Positions 61,174-64,000 of a stretch of DNA of 64,000 bases are shown piece after piece. Source of the stretch: VFMC01 sp046331225 (GTDB lineage Bacteria; Actinomycetota; Acidimicrobiia; Acidimicrobiales; Ilumatobacteraceae). The translations under genes were made by a program, and so were the position numbers. The notes under the pieces were generated by a model. It ran no database searches, had not been told where the DNA came from, and saw nothing but the letters and a program-made list of their open reading frames with translations. Position 1 is the first letter of the stretch. Each line of letters begins with the position of its first letter. Location of the stretch: contig JAXLRF010000003.1 of the NCBI GenBank assembly GCA_046331225.1, forward strand, positions 372,001 to 436,000, read 5' to 3'.

Positions 61174-61833
61174 TCAGCCCACCGTCATCACGTTGCGACT
61201 GGTGGCCACCTTGGCCACCTCGAGCCGGCGCACCTGCGCGGCCAGCACGGTCTGTTCGAACGGGTTCACCTGCACGAACCGGGCGCGGTGCGCGGCGCGG
61301 GCGTCGGGGTGGGCGCCCATGATCTCGACGACCACGATGATCGGCCGGGTCTCGGTGTGCAACACGAGCAGGCACTCGTGGCCGGCGGGCGGGAGCGCAC
61401 CGTCGGGGAGGGTGAACGACAGTCCGCCGAGCGACAGATCACGGGTGGTGCCCCGCACCAGCACGGTGGAGCTCGGATCGTCGGGGTCGCGCAGCAACAG
61501 GTCGACGGGCAGGGTGCCGGCCACCCGGAACGATTCGCGACGCTGGGTGTACTCGAGCGGCGGGTTGTCGACGATGAGCATCCGTTGTGCCGGCGACCAG
61601 CGCTCGACCTTGAGCGTGCCGTGCAGCACGCCGTCGGAGGCGCCAGCGGTGAGGTGCAGCACGTCGCCGGGCGACAGCGTGCGGGCGAACTCCTTCGACG
61701 CCGAGTTGCACGGTCGCAGCACGGCCATCGTGCTCGCCGCAGACTCGACGCTGAACAACACGACCTGGCCGCCCCCGGGCGTGGCGATGCGGACGATCGA
61801 CCCCGTCAGGCTGTAGATCTCTCGTCGGTCCAT
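61174..61833 (-). CDS. PilZ-domain c-di-GMP effector (YcgR-like)
   Basis: 219 aa. An N-terminal YcgR-N-like barrel (1-95) is followed by a PilZ domain with both c-di-GMP motifs: QRRESFRV (RxxxR, about 98) and DLSLGG (about 134). It probably slows motility or changes surface behaviour when c-di-GMP is high. No flagellar genes are in the window. Confidence 0.82.
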   Translation of the reverse strand: MDRREIYSLTGSIVRIATPGGGQVVLFSVESAASTMAVLRPCNSASKEFARTLSPGDVLHLTAGASDGVLHGTLKVERWSPAQRMLIVDNPPLEYTQRRESFRVAGTLPVDLLLRDPDDPSSTVLVRGTTRDLSLGGLSFTLPDGALPPAGHECLLVLHTETRPIIVVVEIMGAHPDARAAHRARFVQVNPFEQTVLAAQVRRLEVAKVATSRNVMTVG

Positions 61834-62012
61834 CCCACGTCACATCCAGCGACATCTCGCGTCTCGCGACGCCCCACACACGCACGCGTGCCGCACGCAC
61901 GCGTCGCCAGGTGAACGTCCGGAGCGCGACGCCTGGTGCACGGTGGACCAGGCAGGTTCTCGCCGTCGCTCAGGCCGGCGTCGGGCGGGAGCACCGGCCG
62001 GAGAACGACGAA

Positions 62013-62050
62013 CGCCCCGGGGGCCTCACGGAGAGGCCGCACCCGGGGCG
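62013..62050 (-). terminator. nested hairpin terminator after groEL
   Basis: CGCCCCGGG pairs with CCCGGGGCG and an inner GGCCTC pairs with GAGGCC. It lies 62 bp beyond the groEL stop. No T-run. The rest of the 61834-62111 gap shows no gene. Confidence 0.7.
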
Positions 62051-62111
62051 GTCGTGCGGGGGATGATCGTCTCAACCCCCCATGGTTCGTGGGTATTCCC
62101 GCGTCAGCGGA

Positions 62112-63749
<1,638 letters not shown>

Positions 63750-63761
63750 GTGTGGGTCAGC

Positions 63762-64000
63762 TCACTTCTCGACGATCGCGAGGACGTCGCGGCTGGTGAG
63801 GATCAGGAGATCCTGGCCGTCGACGGTGACCTCGGTGCCGCCGTACTTCGAGTACAGGACCGTGTCGCCGACCTGGACGGTCAGCGGGGTGTGGGCGCCC
63901 TTGTCGTCGCTCCAGCGGCCGGGGCCGACGGCGATGACGGAACCCTGCTGGGGCTTCTCCTTCGCGGTGTCGGGGATCACGAGACCCGAAGCAGTGGTCT
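63762..64000 (-). CDS. groES: 10-kDa co-chaperonin GroES, 5' end beyond window
   Basis: The visible 79 residues begin TTASGLVIPDTAKEKPQQGSV, so about 20 N-terminal residues are missing. The mobile-loop end, GPGRW, and YSKYGGTEV are typical. It caps GroEL. Confidence 0.95.
   Translation of the reverse strand, partial: TTASGLVIPDTAKEKPQQGSVIAVGPGRWSDDKGAHTPLTVQVGDTVLYSKYGGTEVTVDGQDLLILTSRDVLAIVEK

Overview
This is a high-GC actinobacterial chromosome segment, most likely from an Acidimicrobiia/Ilumatobacter-like organism. That placement is inference. It rests on a mycofactocin locus (mftA-mftB-mftC), two NDMA-dependent alcohol dehydrogenases, an actinobacterial HelD/HelR-type RNA polymerase motor, an LCP cell-wall ligase, and many leaderless start codons sitting 6-10 nt behind a TAnnnT box.

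Left part (1-13.7 kb): an accessory region with mobile-element genes at both sides. At the left edge lie a truncated MobF/TrwC relaxase-helicase, a winged-helix regulator and an excisionase-like HTH protein, behind a phased 10-bp repeat array (2396-2435). At the right lies a tyrosine integrase translationally coupled to a DUF3800-like gene, followed by three tandem ~130-bp units carrying covarying hairpins (11720-12055). Between them is a four-gene, fully overlapping minus-strand operon: two paralogous membrane-anchored LRV/HEAT-repeat proteins, a MoxR-type AAA+ ATPase and a metallopeptidase-VWA protein. Divergent from it is an ECF-like sigma factor overlapping a large membrane-anchored ectodomain protein. 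This operon is the best candidate here for an under-described NTP-dependent conflict or surveillance system.

Middle part (13.7-39.6 kb): mostly core and envelope genes. These are an acyl-CoA dehydrogenase and a divergent secreted lipoprotein hydrolase sharing a palindromic operator, an APH-like kinase, an OatA-like acyltransferase, an MFS transporter, a PaaI thioesterase, cysS, a fasciclin protein, valS, an L,D-transpeptidase-like protein, NDMA-ADH 1, an LCP protein, a second MoxR-VWA pair coupled to NDMA-ADH 2, a HelR-like helicase, a MaoC-like dehydratase, a PNPOx protein overlapping a PNPOx-GAF-wHTH fusion, and a hemerythrin-like protein.

Mycofactocin region (39.9-46.3 kb): mftA, mftB and mftC, then plsY, an OYE/FadH-type flavoenzyme, a class III aminotransferase, an SDR and a HAD hydrolase. 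mftD, mftE and mftF are absent from the window. The two NDMA-ADHs are the expected clients of the cofactor.

Right part (47-64 kb): pirin and VOC genes behind a perfect 20-bp palindrome, dienelactone hydrolase, APH-like kinase, NlpC/P60 endopeptidase, guaA, a small lipoprotein, a secreted DUF4185-like protein with three C-terminal repeats, an alpha/beta hydrolase, an aromatic amino-acid decarboxylase-like enzyme, a secreted phospholipase A2, a 58-aa protein with a Nudix hydrolase, two small unknowns, a PilZ protein, and groEL with the 5'-truncated groES. Two convergent intergenic gaps (30.7 and 48.4 kb) carry the same family of 39-bp hairpins at an identical 62-bp period. No tRNA, rRNA or CRISPR array was recognised.
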